Origin: Nissolia schottii
Taxonomy: Eukaryota; Streptophyta; Magnoliopsida; Fabales; Fabaceae
NCBI GenBank assembly: GCA_003254905.1
Contig: QANU01099453.1
Location: forward strand, 105,245-169,244
Reading direction: 5' to 3'
Length of the DNA: 64,000 nt
The notes below the pieces were generated by a model. That model was not told the DNA's origin. It did no database searches and saw only the letters and a program-made list of their open reading frames with translations. Each line of letters begins with the position of its first letter. Positions within the stretch are counted from its first letter, which is position 1. The position numbers and the translations under genes are program-made. Positions 1 through 12,164 of the stretch are shown here, piece after piece.

Positions 1-1140
1 TCAAAATGTACAAATTTTGTAACTTTGTTAGATACTTACCTAACTTTGTTTATATTAGATAATGTATATTGAGTTTATTTTGTTAATTTCATATATTTAT
101 CATAATTGAGTTATGTTTTATTGAACTATAAAATAATACATATACTGAATAAAGTATGACATAACCACTAAGTGTCATGCATTAAGGTGTATTTTATGAT
201 ATGTCTTTCATTAATTTAATTTAAAGTTAACATTATTCGATTTCAATTATAAATACATTATTTAATTAAGTTTAGTTCCTAATTATATTGCTTATAACAT
301 ATTTTTTTACGCATGTAAACTCATACGAGTTTACGATCCGAGTTTGCTGAGACTCCACGAGTTTACTTAAACTCTCGAGTTTGACAACCTTGTATATATA
401 TATATGTGTGTGTGTGTGTGAGAGAGGTTGTAGAGAGGTTGTATAAACCCAACTTTCAACAACAATGGAAATCCAATTCTGAGTATTAGCTTTTTTTCCC
501 CTTTTAATAAGAACAAAATCCTTAATTTTCTTTGGTTTTGGTTTTTAAGATACTTCCTTTTTTCTTCCTTTGAGTATTGTCAATGTATTTTTTTATATAT
601 AAAATTACTTGAACTCTAAATTGTCACAATAAGTGGATTTTTTTTAATTTCTTTGGTTCATTTGCTAAATATTGGAACAAATTATTTTGAAGACATTTTT
701 CATGGTCTAAATCAGACTTTGTAGGAAGATTCTACAAAAGTTGTTATCTCTCTAGAGGTGGCTAGGTTTGTTTTTGTTTGTGTAATGGGTGCTATGCCTG
801 TTGCTTACAAAAAAAAAAGAATTATCACGTTAATAAATATGTTTATTTTCATAAATACTAACTTAAAAGTTATTCATACGTGAATATATAATTGAATGTC
901 GGTGAAGCAAAATTAATCTCTAAAACTAATTGTCAAGGACAAATTAATTGTAAGCCAATGTTTAATAAAAAGGAAAACATGTAATACATGGGCGGGTTTA
1001 GAAAAATTGCTTTAACTTAAAACAGTAATATAAATACACAAAATAAGAATTGAAGTTTAAAAAGAGAAGAAGAAAAATGTTTTGGAAGGAAAAGCTACAA
1101 AAAATTGAACCCTTTCTCTTGTCAACTACCAAAAACTTCA
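1..1140. other. AT-rich upstream intergenic DNA
   Basis: No gene was recognised here. The stretch is AT-rich. It holds a (TA)n(TG)n(AG)n microsatellite at about 392-426, and around 320-390 several copies of a GAGTTTA-like word are spaced among short degenerate repeats. The rest looks like ordinary intergenic DNA leading into the ribosomal-protein promoter. Confidence 0.6.
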
Positions 1141-1145
1141 TAGAA

Positions 1146-1299
1146 AGCCCATAATTTTTTATGTGGGTCGTGCATAAAACTGTCGTTCATATTTGGGCTT
1201 ACCTTCAAAATTAGCCCACAGAAATGGGTCTTCGGATCCTCACAAAAAAGCAAAGGTTTAAGGCCCATATCCAGAATCCCAAAGAAACGAAAAACCCTA
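1146..1299 (+). promoter_or_regulatory. Ribosomal-protein promoter: site II elements plus telo-box
   Basis: Four site II type motifs (TGGGCY or its complement) lie at 1146-1151, 1194-1199, 1213-1218 and 1262-1267. They are followed by a telo-box (AAACCCTA) at 1292-1299, about 100 bp before the RPL18 start codon. In plants this pair is the known signature of ribosomal-protein and other growth-linked genes (TCP and telo-box binding factors). A weak TATA-like TTTATAG sits at about 1313-1319. Function is inferred from motif identity and position. Confidence 0.8.
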
Positions 1300-1401
1300 G
1301 ACTCGCTTCGTCTTTATAGTCACTCACCCTCTTAGATAGTTAGATTCGAACTTCAGCAGTCGCAGCATTTGAGGAAGTTCTTCCAACGCCCGAAAGCTGC
1401 A

Positions 1402-2948
1402 ATGGTACTCAATTCGTTCTCTTTCTCCATTTTCCGATTTCTCTAACCACTGATTCAAGTTTTATGACCACTTCGCATTTCAATTTGATATGCGCAGGGG
1501 ATCGATCTCAAGGCTGGTGGCAAGAGCAAAAAGACTAAAAGGATCGCACCGAAGTCCAATGATATCTACCTCAAGCTCTTGGTCAAGGTCCGTTTCGTCT
1601 CTCTTCCTTTTCTCTCTACAATTCTCTTCCATTTTTGTATGATTATTTGAAATTAGGAGCCAGATCCGTTGCGTTGTCTTTGTTTTCACGACGATGATGA
1701 TAAATGTGATCCCAGCTCATTATGAGACCTTCATTATTCTTAAGGTCTGGGAATAGATTTTTTCCACATTTTATCTGAGCCTCTAAGCGTAGTTTATACT
1801 ACTTGATTTTGTCTGTTTTCTCCGTGTAATGAATTGTTCAGAGTTAATTTTAGGGTTTGGAATGGGGATTTTATTCTCATTGAGTTGATGCCGCAGTTTT
1901 ACTTCAACAACAAATGCAGTTTTGTTCTTGTAATTGTAAAGGACAAATGGTTCCCAATGATGCTGTTTTTTTAACCATGCTAATGCTGATAACACATGAT
2001 TAACACGTTCACTATGCTGAGGGAACTAGTTCTCTATTTATATTTCGCTGTTTTATCAAATTTAAACGCCCATGTTTACTCTAGATATTAGAGATGCCAT
2101 TACTGGGTTTAGAGACATTTAATCAGTGTATTTTTTCCTCTTTGTACAAATTTATGGGTGTTCAAGACAAATGTATGTTTTTGTATTAATTTGTTCTTTA
2201 TCAAGCATGCATTGGATGATTCTGATTAAATTTCACATGTTCAGCTTTACCGCTTCCTTGTTCGGAGGACCAACAGCAATTTCAATGCTGTAGTGCTCAA
2301 GCGCTTGTTCATGAGCAAGGTTAACAAGCCTCCACTTTCTTTGTCACGGCTGGTTAAGTACATGAAGGGAAAGGTTAGTTTCTCTCTTCCTCTTATATTT
2401 ATCACTAGTAGTAATTATTCCGTTTTGATTGCTTTTGGTGTTTCTCTGATGTTCTGTGATTTATTTTTTACAGGAAGGTAAAATTGCTGTGCTAGTAGGA
2501 ACTGTTACTGATGATATCAGAGCATATGAAGTTCCAGCAATTAAAGTTACTGCACTCAGGTTCACAGAGACTGCACGTGCAAGAATAGAAAAGGCCGGCG
2601 GTGAATGCTTGACATTTGATCAGCTTGCACTCAGGGCTCCTTTGGGTCAGAACACGGTAAGTGTAGTTGAAATTACAACTTCTTGGCTGTGTAAATATAG
2701 TGGTGTACGTTATGATTCGAGGTGCTGTGATGTATTGAGGTGATTCGTTTTTTGAATGTAAATTTGATTTGTGTTGTTGTTGAATGCAGGTCCTTCTTAG
2801 AGGCCCAAAGAATGCTCGGGAAGCTGTGAAGCACTTTGGCCGAGCTCCTGGTGTGCCACACAGCCATACCAAGCCTTATGTGAGATCTAAGGGAAGGAAG
2901 TTCGAGAAGGCTAGAGGAAAGAGGAACAGCAAGGGATTTAGGGTTTGA
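1402..2948 (+). CDS. RPL18: 60S ribosomal protein eL18 (RPL18)
   Basis: This gene encodes a component of the cytosolic large ribosomal subunit. Five exons join cleanly: 1402-1404 (the ATG alone), 1498-1587, 2245-2373, 2474-2656 and 2790-2948. All introns are GT-AG and phase 0, giving 187 aa, the usual plant eL18 length. The protein starts [16 protein letters not shown]. It contains the family core ([20 protein letters not shown], then [20 protein letters not shown]) and ends in the basic tail [13 protein letters not shown]. The ATG-only first exon is supported by a GT directly after it and by the family N-terminus MGID resuming at 1498. The promoter carries telo-box and site II motifs. It is the only gene found on the + strand. 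No defect is seen. Confidence 0.97.
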
Positions 2949-4157
2949 GTTGATATTGTTGCCTTTTTTTCTGTATTACTTTGGAAATTAAACTTTGTTG
3001 TTATATTATAGGTGTTGAAGACAGTTTTTATGATATTTATGTTCTCGTAACAATTTTCAGTATGGCTTATGGAGGATGTTTTGCTTGGCTCTCCCCTGTT
3101 TTATTTCGAAGTCTATTAAATTTTTACCTTGCCCTATTGCTTTTCCTCTACCGCATGGGTAGTTGTTTTTGTTGATATGCTTGCGCGGTATGAACTTTTT
3201 CATTGGCTTCTCGTTATAAGTTTTATTTTTTTTCAATAAAAATACAATTTTACAATCATTTAACGCAGGTTGATATCTAGGGTAATTTATACGGACATTT
3301 TCTTAGGTTTAGTGGAATTACACGACTTTTCTCCGTTTGTCTACTTAGTAGTGTAAATCAAATAACAAATAAGACATTAAAATTGAAGTTATTCTTAGTG
3401 GTATATTTTATAATTATTCTGGAACTTTTCTCCTCTATAGTTGTCAAAGTCCAAGACACACATTTGTATCTCTTTTTAAGGGTACGCTATCTTCGATTTT
3501 CCAATACTATTGGTACGTATCTTTCCAAGTATCTTAACATTTAGATGTCTCCATCACTTAAAAAAAATTATATATCGACAGCATAGAAGAAATATATGTC
3601 CTGCTAGAAAGTTCTTAGTAAAGTATATATCTCAACTTTCTACGTCAATTTGAATATTATAGAAACATAATATTGCCAATTGGTGTTTACTAACATATTA
3701 CTTGAAGTTTCTCAGAAGAAGTTTAAATTTGTATAAATATTCCGTGACGCTTGCTATTTTCTTCCATTACTAAATGTCTTACTGAAAAAAGATCACTACC
3801 TACTTTGCGATATGTAAAGTTTCAAAAATCGCAACATTAACTGCTAAAATACTGGATAAGCTTTAAAAGGCAAAGTATGAAAATTACATAGATTTGATAG
3901 GGTATACAAACATATTGTCAATCATTCATACGATATGTAATGTCAATTTTTCTCACTTTTTAGAGGTGAATCCTCACCTTTAACTTTTTTTTACCTCTGA
4001 TTATTATTAGGTTATTCGGCAAGTTTTGAAATCTGAAAAGGACAGTCGAAGAACTAAATATTAAAACAAGAATTAGGGTCAAATATGAAACGGTAGGGTG
4101 GATCAGTACAACTAGTAACGCATCAAGCAACAAGCTAACAGGCACAGCAAGGAAACA
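2949..4157. other. Intergenic region between RPL18 and the first sEH gene
   Basis: It contains the presumed RPL18 3' UTR, then AT-rich DNA down to the convergent end of epoxide hydrolase copy A. No coding or repeat structure was recognised beyond short A/T runs. Confidence 0.5.
3235..3240 (+). promoter_or_regulatory. Candidate polyadenylation signal of RPL18
   Basis: An AATAAA hexamer follows a T-rich run about 290 bp after the RPL18 stop codon. Its position suits a plant 3' UTR of ordinary length, but other near-consensus sites cannot be excluded. Confidence 0.35.
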
Positions 4158-7100
4158 TCAGAACTTGATAATGAATTTATAAATGTGATTGGTGACGTCC
4201 TCAGCAGCTTCTTGGTTGTTGAAGTGAGCCACCCCTTCCTGCACAACCACCTGCTCCAAATTCGGCACATCTCTCTTGAATCCGCCACTCTCTATGTAGT
4301 GCTTAATCACTGGCGTCGTGTACACCACATCCAACTCTCCTGTTATGAACTTCACCGGCACTTGTATTTTCACTCCACTCCATGCCGCCGTGAGCTCCCA
4401 ATTCCTGCAAATATCACCGCACAAATCAAGCCTTATTAACACTTTCTAGAAGCTATTCCCCTTTTCTCTCAAAGAACTTGTAATTTCAAAATGTGTCCAT
4501 AGTTAAGCTGTTAAGAACAAGAGCAGGGACTTACAAGTTCATGTTTCTGTAGTAGTTGAGGGGTCCGGTGAAGCCAGTCTTGTCAAATTTAGACGCAAAA
4601 TAAGCGAGGTCTTGTTGGGTGAGCCAAGGGGGAAGGGGCACCGAAGGAGCATCCGGGTTGGGGTTGAATCCCATCCCTTCTTTCGGAAGGATTGGTGGGC
4701 CAGTGCTGCGGCCACAAAGCAAGTTCTTCACTATATCTTGTGTTTTAATTTTGCCCAGCTCCGCTTCCGCCTTCCCTGCCTCCTGTCACCTCAATTAAGC
4801 CCAAAATATCAGATCCATAATTAATTTAGTTACTTATTTAAGGTATCAGATAACCACCCACCCACCACTATTCAACCCTTCTGTCACAGTCTCCAATATG
4901 GCGTGTAACTAGGAACAATGAAGAAAACTCTAATTCAATGTGTTGGGTTGCAACCTTCTACAGTATATACCTAACTCACTTTACACATTTAATTACCATA
5001 ATAACAAAGCCCGCCGCGCCTAAATGCACTTGTTTTCTTTAGTCATTCCTTTTGCTGTCAGTCTATTATCACTAATTAATGGAGTACATCCCTAACTCAA
5101 CGTCTCTTTACTACTAGTAATGAGGAATTCTTGCATAGAAAAATGCTTCTTTGCGCACACACCAGGTTTCCTCTCATGATATTTGTGAAAAAGCGGACTC
5201 AATGTCAAAATATACTACTCTTTTTGCATATTGACACTAACCTATCAAATTTTGATGTACAAAATGCTTTTATAGCACCAAACATGGTTGTGATGTAAAT
5301 TAGACTCTATGAAGTGTGTGATATACACCATGTTTAGTGTTCGCAGAGCATCACCCTTTTGATTTAGATACCCTTAAAAAAAATGGGATGGGTCTCACTT
5401 TTTTTTTTCTTAGCCTAAATCAAAATTTATTAAGTTTATGTCAATATGAAGAATTTTTTAGTAGTAGCTGCAAACTGATTTCATGGTTTAATAGTTCATC
5501 TCATATTACAGTAAATGTTTAAACCCATGTTCGACCGTCTCAGATGGACATAATATCTAACATTTATTTAGGTTGACAGAAAAAATGTTGGACAACTCTA
5601 TCTTTGTAAAAAAAAAAAAAATTATCACTTTTTCCTAATTAACGTATAAGCATGAATTATTGGCGAATTATAACTACCACAACCAAAACCAACAGATAGC
5701 TTGGCTGCTTGCATTGGAAAGTTTGAAAGCCGTATTGCAAAGTAGATACACATACTTATAAGGCTTAATTATGTTTTTAGTCCCTGTAAAATTTGAAAGT
5801 TTAGTTTTAGTCTATATATAAAAGTTTTAGTCCCTATAAAATTTAAAAGTTTGGTTTTTAGTCCTTGGGGTTAGGTGAGACTTGATTGTGCTGACGCAGC
5901 GCGCCACGTGGCATAACCTTCCAAAAACTCAATCCATGACCCATGAGCCGAAGCCCACCTGACCCGACCCGTTTTTCAAAATCTAATTTTTTGTTGTTGT
6001 ATATCCCGATTTTCTTTTCCTATAATTTATAACAAGTGGGTGGGGGTGACGATGAATAAATTTTAGAGGTTAAGGTGGCTAAATGGTGGTGGAGGTGGGG
6101 TAAACAAAGGCTGCTGGTGGTGGGTGTAAGTGAGGGTCGCGGTGGCGGGTGAGGTGGAGGTGGAGGTGAAGGGTTGGGTGAGAGGGAAACTGTGGTGGCG
6201 CTGACGCCGACGTACGAGAGAGAGATGAGAGGCTCGAGAGAGAAATGAGAGGAGGTCGACTGCGGGGCGGCGTAGAGGAACTGCGGCGGCAGAAGGGGTG
6301 GGGTGGGTGGGGGCTCGAGAGAGGTGAGAGGAGGAGTGGGGTTAGATGGGTAAAGGGTGGGATGGGGTGGGGGCTGCTGTTTGCAGGGGGACTGTTTTGC
6401 AATTTTTTTAAAAAAAATTTAATTAAAAACGGGTCGGATCAGGTGGACTTCCGGGTCATAGGTTGAGTTTTTGGGATTATGTCACGTGGCGCGCCGCGTC
6501 AGCGCCTGAGACGTCCACGTCAGCACAGTCAACTCTCATTCAACTCCAGGGACTAAAACCAAATTTTCAAATTTTACATGAACTAAAAACATAATTAACC
6601 CAACTTATAAAAAGAAATCTCTAATTAAACTTGTTGTCATTATTACAAGAAAAGAAAAGGAAGAAAAAGAAGAAGAAGAAGGGAATTTGATACCTGGAAT
6701 CTGCAGATATAGTAGTTATCTCCGTACAAGGCACGCATGCCATCAACGGGCTTCACGTCGGGGTGTCTGGGCATGAATGGTACACTGAGGCAGACATAGG
6801 CCTTGACTCTGTCGGGTCGGAACATGCAGAGGTACCAACCGATGATGGCACCCCAATCATGCGCAACCAGAAACACTTGATCCACACCCAGGGAGTCTAT
6901 GAGGGCAACGATGTCACCAACAATGTGGAAACACGTGTAGCTGGTGGCGGAGGCAGGGGCGTCGGTGTCGCCGTAGCCGCGGAGATCAGGGGCCACACAG
7001 CGGTACCCTTTGGAGCTGAGGGAGAGAATCTGGTGGCGCCACGTGTACCAGAGCTCAGGGAAGCCGTGGAGGAAGAGCACCACGGGGCCCTGTTGTCCTT

Positions 7101-7161
7101 TCTCAGCTACATGCATCTTGATTCCGTTGACCTCCACGGTTCTGTGCTGTATCCCGTCCAT
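4158..7161 (-). CDS. Soluble epoxide hydrolase, array copy A
   Basis: This is an alpha/beta-hydrolase that opens epoxides to diols. Plant sEHs act on epoxy fatty acids and feed cutin and defence lipid pathways. Exons are 7161-6694, 4782-4535 and 4404-4158, with introns in phase 0 (after CRFQ) and phase 2, giving 320 aa. The start is the second in-frame ATG (MDGIQHRTVEVNG) because paralogs begin there; an upstream ATG at 7197 would add 12 residues. Visible features are the oxyanion motif HGFP (32-35), nucleophile Asp102 in VAHDWGA, acid Asp264 in ITGELD, base His299 in GVAHFNNQ, and the cap tyrosines in DNYYIC and LNYYRN. It is the most diverged copy: it has an extra Gln in KGQQGP and a changed loop after GELD. 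Its 1.9-kb intron 1 holds a MULE, whereas the sisters have introns of 91-264 bp. Confidence 0.93.
5762..6602. mobile_element. Non-autonomous long-TIR MULE (Mutator-like) in intron 1 of sEH copy A
   Basis: About 200 bp at each end are inverted copies of each other. The left end begins GGCTTAATTATGTTTTTAGT and the right end, reverse-complemented, begins GGGTTAATTATGTTTTTAGT. An 8-bp direct repeat ACTTATAA flanks it at 5754-5761 and 6603-6610, a target-site duplication of roughly Mutator size. Each arm carries a GCGCGCC/CCACGTG core, including the palindrome GCCACGTGGC at about 5904-5913. The central part is strongly G-rich on the + strand. No transposase is present. A Pro-rich ORF in the centre (minus strand, 6402-6079) looks composition-driven. 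Confidence 0.8.
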
Positions 7162-9405
7162 CTCTGCTGCTACTGTGGTGTTGGCGTAAGTGTGCATGTG
7201 AATGAATTTAACTGAATTATGGAGTGGTTGGGTTGGGGATCTGTGAGCGGAGTTAATGTACGTTGAAACAAGGGAAGTTGGGCAACCGGTATTGGTAGTC
7301 CCTGGGACAGTCTATACCGGATTAATTATTATTAGTATACTAGTTTCAAATGAGAAATAAGGTGGCAACATTTGGATTAGATTTTACTTTAAAAATTGAT
7401 TGATGCACTCTCCCCTTTTATGATAAGTGCTTGTTTTAGTTTTTAGATTTTTTTATATATAAGATTATGTTTAAATATATTAAATAAAAAATAATCTAAA
7501 AATAATTATTAAAGGTAATTGCTAATAATCTGAAAGACTATTTAATCTACCCACTTTCAAACATTTTTACTATTGGGGTGTCTATTTGAGTTACTATCCA
7601 TGCATGTGCCAATCCTTTTTGTTTTTGTGAAAATTACTCTCTTCCCCCAAAATGATACCTTAATTACATTTGGAAAATGAAATCCACCTCGACAAAATAG
7701 CGCTCGACATCGTGCTCGATAAGCCACTGCATGTTTGTTGTTGTTGTTGTTGTTTTTTAATCTTTTATATTTTACTTTTTTATTTATCTAATTAAACTTC
7801 ACATTTAACTCGTTAGTTTAGTGTTGTGCAGCATACATTAATTAAAATACCTTAATTACAATATTTCCATCTTCTCTCTCTTCGAAACATACAAATTAAT
7901 TCAAAATATTGTGTTAATTAAAATACATACCTAAGCTTACTAAACTACTCATTTGAAAAATGCTTTATTAATAAGGCATTATTTATATTTTCTTAACTAA
8001 ACTGATGCTAAGTCACTACGAATATTTTAGTGGAGAGAGAATCTAAATAATATAAAAGCAAGTCTAAGGTTCAAATCTTAACACTATCATTATAATTTTG
8101 GATGAATAAAAAAAAAAACTAAATTGATGCTGATTGTTATATTTGGTCATTTCATTTGGATATTTCGATTTCGAAAGAAAAAAAACAAACCAACGAGGAA
8201 GGGGCTGAGCCTGTGTAGATGCTGTCATTGTTTAGTGTCAGTGTTCAACACAAGCTGGGTTTCGTTGGGCTTCTTGTCCTGTCCATGTTGGACTTTGCAT
8301 GGCTGGTTGTTGTTCCCTCATGTTTAGTGCCCTTTATTTATATTAACTATATAACATGTTTTTTTTGCACCATTACTTTTTGGGGAAAAAATTTCAACCA
8401 GAACTCACTAAACTCTTTTCATTAGATTTCACCAAATAATTTTTATTTAAATTTTAACATTTTTTCACATTTAAAATGAACATTGTTTAGAATTTATAAA
8501 AAAATAAAAAAAAATTAACTAAAATTTGAAATTATTCTTTAACGTGATCTTTTCAAAACAAAAGTCATATTATCAACTAATCATGATTTGGGTAATCAAC
8601 AAGATAAAATCATAACTTATCTATGCGAGTAATAAAATATCTAAAGTTATAATGGATATATAAATGTCTCCTTTTTTTTATTTTCAATTTTAAGTATTTT
8701 TGGTCCAAATCTTATTTCTAAAAGTAAGTCATAGTACACTTACTTCACTAAATAACTTTTTATAGACATTGGCTTTAATTAATTTGACTGTTAAATTATG
8801 TGATATTGTATTGAAGATTAATTATACCAATTTTTTAAAAAAAATGGACAACAATAAATATGAAATCTAATAGTCAATACTTTATTCATATTTTTAAAAT
8901 CATATTAATTATACATTAAAGTAAATTAAAAAGAAGAGGTATCAAATAATAAGGGTTATATCCAATTTTAAACATAAACTTAATATCATAATGATAATCA
9001 TTTTTTAAACCTCAAATAATATAAGGGTAATATTATAATTTCGTGCAAGGCACAACTAAGTGGCTAGTTGGAATATAATGGCACGACTAAAAAACCTAAT
9101 GGTATTGGATTGGCGTGGCCAAGGTAGGTTGGGTTGAGTTCTTTAGTCATGGGCATTTACGAAAGATAACTGAAGACAGGATATTAAGGGCATTTAGGAA
9201 ATGCGGTGAGCTGTACAAATGAAATGAAAAATCCTAGTGATCAGTGACACACACTTTTATTAAGCAAGATGTAGGAGCGAGTACAACATAAACAAAATGC
9301 AATGCGCTTTATTTGAAAAAGTAGGCGCAGCATGAGTGACATAGGAACGAGCAGCAATATTCATCGATCCATTTCATATATGTGGAGATGGGATGAGATT
9401 ACTAT
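7162..9405. other. Intergenic region between sEH copies A and B
   Basis: This is AT-rich DNA with a short (GTT)n run at about 7735-7753 and many A/T homopolymers. No gene was recognised. The stretch at 9240-9400 is the presumed 3' UTR of copy B, since it carries its polyadenylation signal. Confidence 0.5.
9308..9313 (-). promoter_or_regulatory. Polyadenylation signal of sEH copy B, shared by paralogs
   Basis: On the minus strand the sequence reads CAAATAAAGCGC, containing AATAAA, about 95 bp after the stop. The same block recurs after copy C (12417-12422) and copy D (17767-17772). Copy F has the variant AATAAG at the equivalent place near 27732. Conservation among the paralogs supports a real signal. 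Confidence 0.6.
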
Positions 9406-10773
9406 TCAGAATCTGCTAATGAAGTCGTAGATGTGATTACTGATATCCTCTGCTGCCTCTTGATTGTTAAAGTGAGCCACTCCTTCTTGAACAACCACTT
9501 GCTCCAAATTGGGCACGTCATCCTTGAATCCTCCACCGTGGATATAATCCTTCAACCCCAGCGAAGTGTATACCATGTCCAACTCACCAGTAATGAATTG
9601 CACCGGCACCTTGATTTGCACTCCAGTCCATGGTGCTGTTAGCTCCCAGTTTCTGCAAACGGATGCAAACAAGTACGTACAAATTAAGACAAGTAATTAA
9701 TTCATTGTCAATATTATAATTGGGCTCCAATGTCTTCTTGCGGTACAAATTTGTTCTCATCAATTGACAGAAACACTAATTACTTTAAGAGAGAAAGGGG
9801 TTTACGAGTTCAGATTTCTATAGTAGTTCAAGCCTCCGGTGAAGCCTGTCTTGTCAAATTTGGCAGCGAAATAAGCAAGATCATCCTCGGCAAGCCAGGA
9901 AGGCAAAGTCTCTTCAGGGTTGAAGTCACTTCCAATCCCTTCCTTGGGAAGAATCGGGGCACCAGTTTTGCGAGTTGTAAGGATGTGCTTTAGCACATTG
10001 GCAGTGCCAACCTTAGCCATCTCTGCTTCCATCTTGCCAGGTTCCTGTCAAAGTGTGTAACATTAGTCACAGTAAACCCCTCACTTCGGTTTCGCATAAC
10101 AAACAATTCTCTCAATTTGCAAAAATCCAAAGAGCTGTTTAATTTATACTTATTTGACACTAGAAGAAGCAGTCAACTCACAATTCATCCAATATTAAAT
10201 CTAATATCAAACAGCGCAAATCCATTAAGATGTCATCTAACAATTCAAATATCATTTTGCAAATTAAAATATTATAAGAAAAGAAATGAAAATAATGAGA
10301 GATAGAACCTGAAATCTGCAGATATAGTAGTCATCTCCGTACAAAGCACGCATGCCGTCAACGGTACTTATGTTGGGGATCCTACGGAGGAGAGGGACGC
10401 TGAGGCAGACATAGGCCTTGACTCTGTCGGGTCGGAACATGCAGAGGTACCAACCAATGATGGCACCCCAATCATGTGCAACCAGAAACACTTGATCCAC
10501 ACCCATTGAGTCTATGAGCTCAACAATGTCACCAACAATGTGGAAGCACGTGTAGCTAGTGGCGGAGGAAGGGGCGTCGGTGTCGCCGTAGCCGCGGAGA
10601 TCAGGGGCCACGCAGCGGTACCCTTTGGAGCTGAGTGCAAGAATCTGGTGGCGCCATGTGTACCAAAGCTCCGGGAAGCCGTGGAGGAACAACACCACGG
10701 GGCCTTGTCCTTTCTCCGCTACGTGCATCTTGATTCCGTTGACTTCTACTGTCCTGTGCTCTATTCCCTCCAT
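9406..10773 (-). CDS. Soluble epoxide hydrolase, array copy B
   Basis: The structure is three exons, 10773-10309, 10044-9806 and 9652-9406, with the same intron phases as the sister genes, encoding 316 aa. The start MEGIEHRTVEVNG was chosen over an upstream in-frame ATG at 10812 because copies D and F begin identically. The hydrolase core has HGFP at 31-34 and nucleophile Asp101 (VAHDWGA). The cap segment follows in exon 2 (SWLAEDDLAYF, then LNYYRN), and Asp260 (GELD) and His295 (GVAHFNNQ) complete the triad. The C-terminus ISRF is not a clear peroxisomal signal, so a cytosolic location is likely. Intron 1 is 264 bp. It lies between copy A and broken copy C, all on the minus strand. No defect is visible, so it should be functional. 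Confidence 0.95.
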
Positions 10774-10826
10774 CTCTCTCTTTTTTCTCTGTTTTACAAG
10801 AACATGAAGCATATGGGGGATTGCTT

Positions 10827-10834
10827 AATTTATA
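10827..10834 (-). promoter_or_regulatory. TATA box of sEH copy B
   Basis: The minus strand reads TATAAATT about 54 bp upstream of the start codon. Broken copy C has a TATA-like TTTATAAA at 14633-14640 in the same sequence context (a GATTGCTT-like block beside it), so the core promoter was duplicated with the gene. Confidence 0.55.
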
Positions 10835-11887
10835 CACGCACTTTTCTCTTTCCCTCCTCGTAAAGGCAGGCATCATTCACACACACACACACACATATAT
10901 ATTACCGATAATGTGATTGGACAATGAGTGATGCTATGTATTACTGTATCTATCTACGAATAATGGCCGGCTTTGTCCCTCCTCGTAAGGACAGGCATCA
11001 TTTTTTTTGTCTAGTGTAACGTACGTAGAGGTCACTTGGAAATAAGATTTTGATAACCTATGTAAGTGTGAGATATCTTTTACTTGTTTTTTCAGCTAGT
11101 TTTTGAATTGAGTAAACTACTTGTTTAAGATGGTATCAAAATTTATTGTTTGAGCATGAAAAAGATGTATTAGAATCACATATTATTTAAAATTTTTGAT
11201 AATTTTTTTAAGTAAGAGACATTTCTTACCTTAAGATCTAATAATGTGAATATTATTTATCATTATAAAAAAAATAAAAAATTTAATATATTCATTTCAT
11301 TAAAGTGTTAAAAAATCTATCTTTCAATAAAATATTTCTTCTTGTTGATTCTTTTAACGAAGGAAAGCTCTTTACATTATGCATACAAAACATGAAAAAA
11401 GATATTTTATATTATTAACTTAGGACCTGGCTGCTAATATATTGGGTAAAATAGCTAGATCACCCGGAATCATTGGCATTGACTTCAGTATGCGTTATAG
11501 CGTTTTATGCCCGGACAAACTGTCTTTGGTATTATAGGTGACAGACTTTTTCCAGGTATGCATGTCACGACAGAATTTTGATCAGCTGAGAAACGCATAG
11601 TTCCAAACAGAAGAAAGAGAACACAAAGTATATTACCGAAATCAGAAGAAAAGCCACATGAAGCAGCACCAATAGTGTTTTTCATTTTTTTTGTTTTCGA
11701 TAAGTTCATTTTATTCCTTAGAATTAGTACAAAACTCATTGTTACAGTGACCCAAGTCACCGAGAGCCACACACACTCGGTAAGCTAGGGATATCATTAT
11801 TGTTCTAGACGCAAATCCAAAACAAACTAGATGTAATCACGAGTATTTTGGAAAGAAAAAAAAAAAAAAAGAAGTGATATCATGATA

Positions 11888-11988
11888 ATTATAATCATAC
11901 AACTCTTTCACAAAAATATGAGTCATGCTCACATTTTATCTCTCCATGGTGGAACCCATGTTTTTGTGAAAGAATTGTATGATTATTG
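11888..11988. repeat. Inverted repeat (MITE-like hairpin)
   Basis: Arms of about 28 bp at 11888-11915 and 11961-11988 are reverse complements with two or three mismatches, around a ~45-bp spacer. The arms contain AATCATACAA and CTTTCACAAAAA. The size and structure fit a small foldback MITE; no target-site duplication was resolved. Confidence 0.6.
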
Positions 11989-12010
11989 TCTAAATTTTGA
12001 TGCACATATA

Positions 12011-12164
12011 AGTTTGGTTGTCATTCCTCATAAAATATTGGTGTAAATGCTATAATTTTATATCCAACCAGATATTTATAATTATAAAGTTTGGTTGTCA
12101 TTCCTCATAAAATATTGGTGTAAATACTATAATTTTATATCCAACCAGATATTTATAATTATAA
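12011..12164. repeat. Perfect-phase tandem duplication of a 77-bp unit
   Basis: Two adjacent 77-bp copies (12011-12087 and 12088-12164) begin AGTTTGGTTGTCATTCC and differ at about one position. Such high identity implies a recent duplication. Confidence 0.85.

Noticed and set aside
6079-6402. Pro/His-rich 107-aa frame inside the first MULE
   Set aside because: It follows the C-rich strand composition of the element interior; I could not recognise a captured gene there, unlike in the second MULE.
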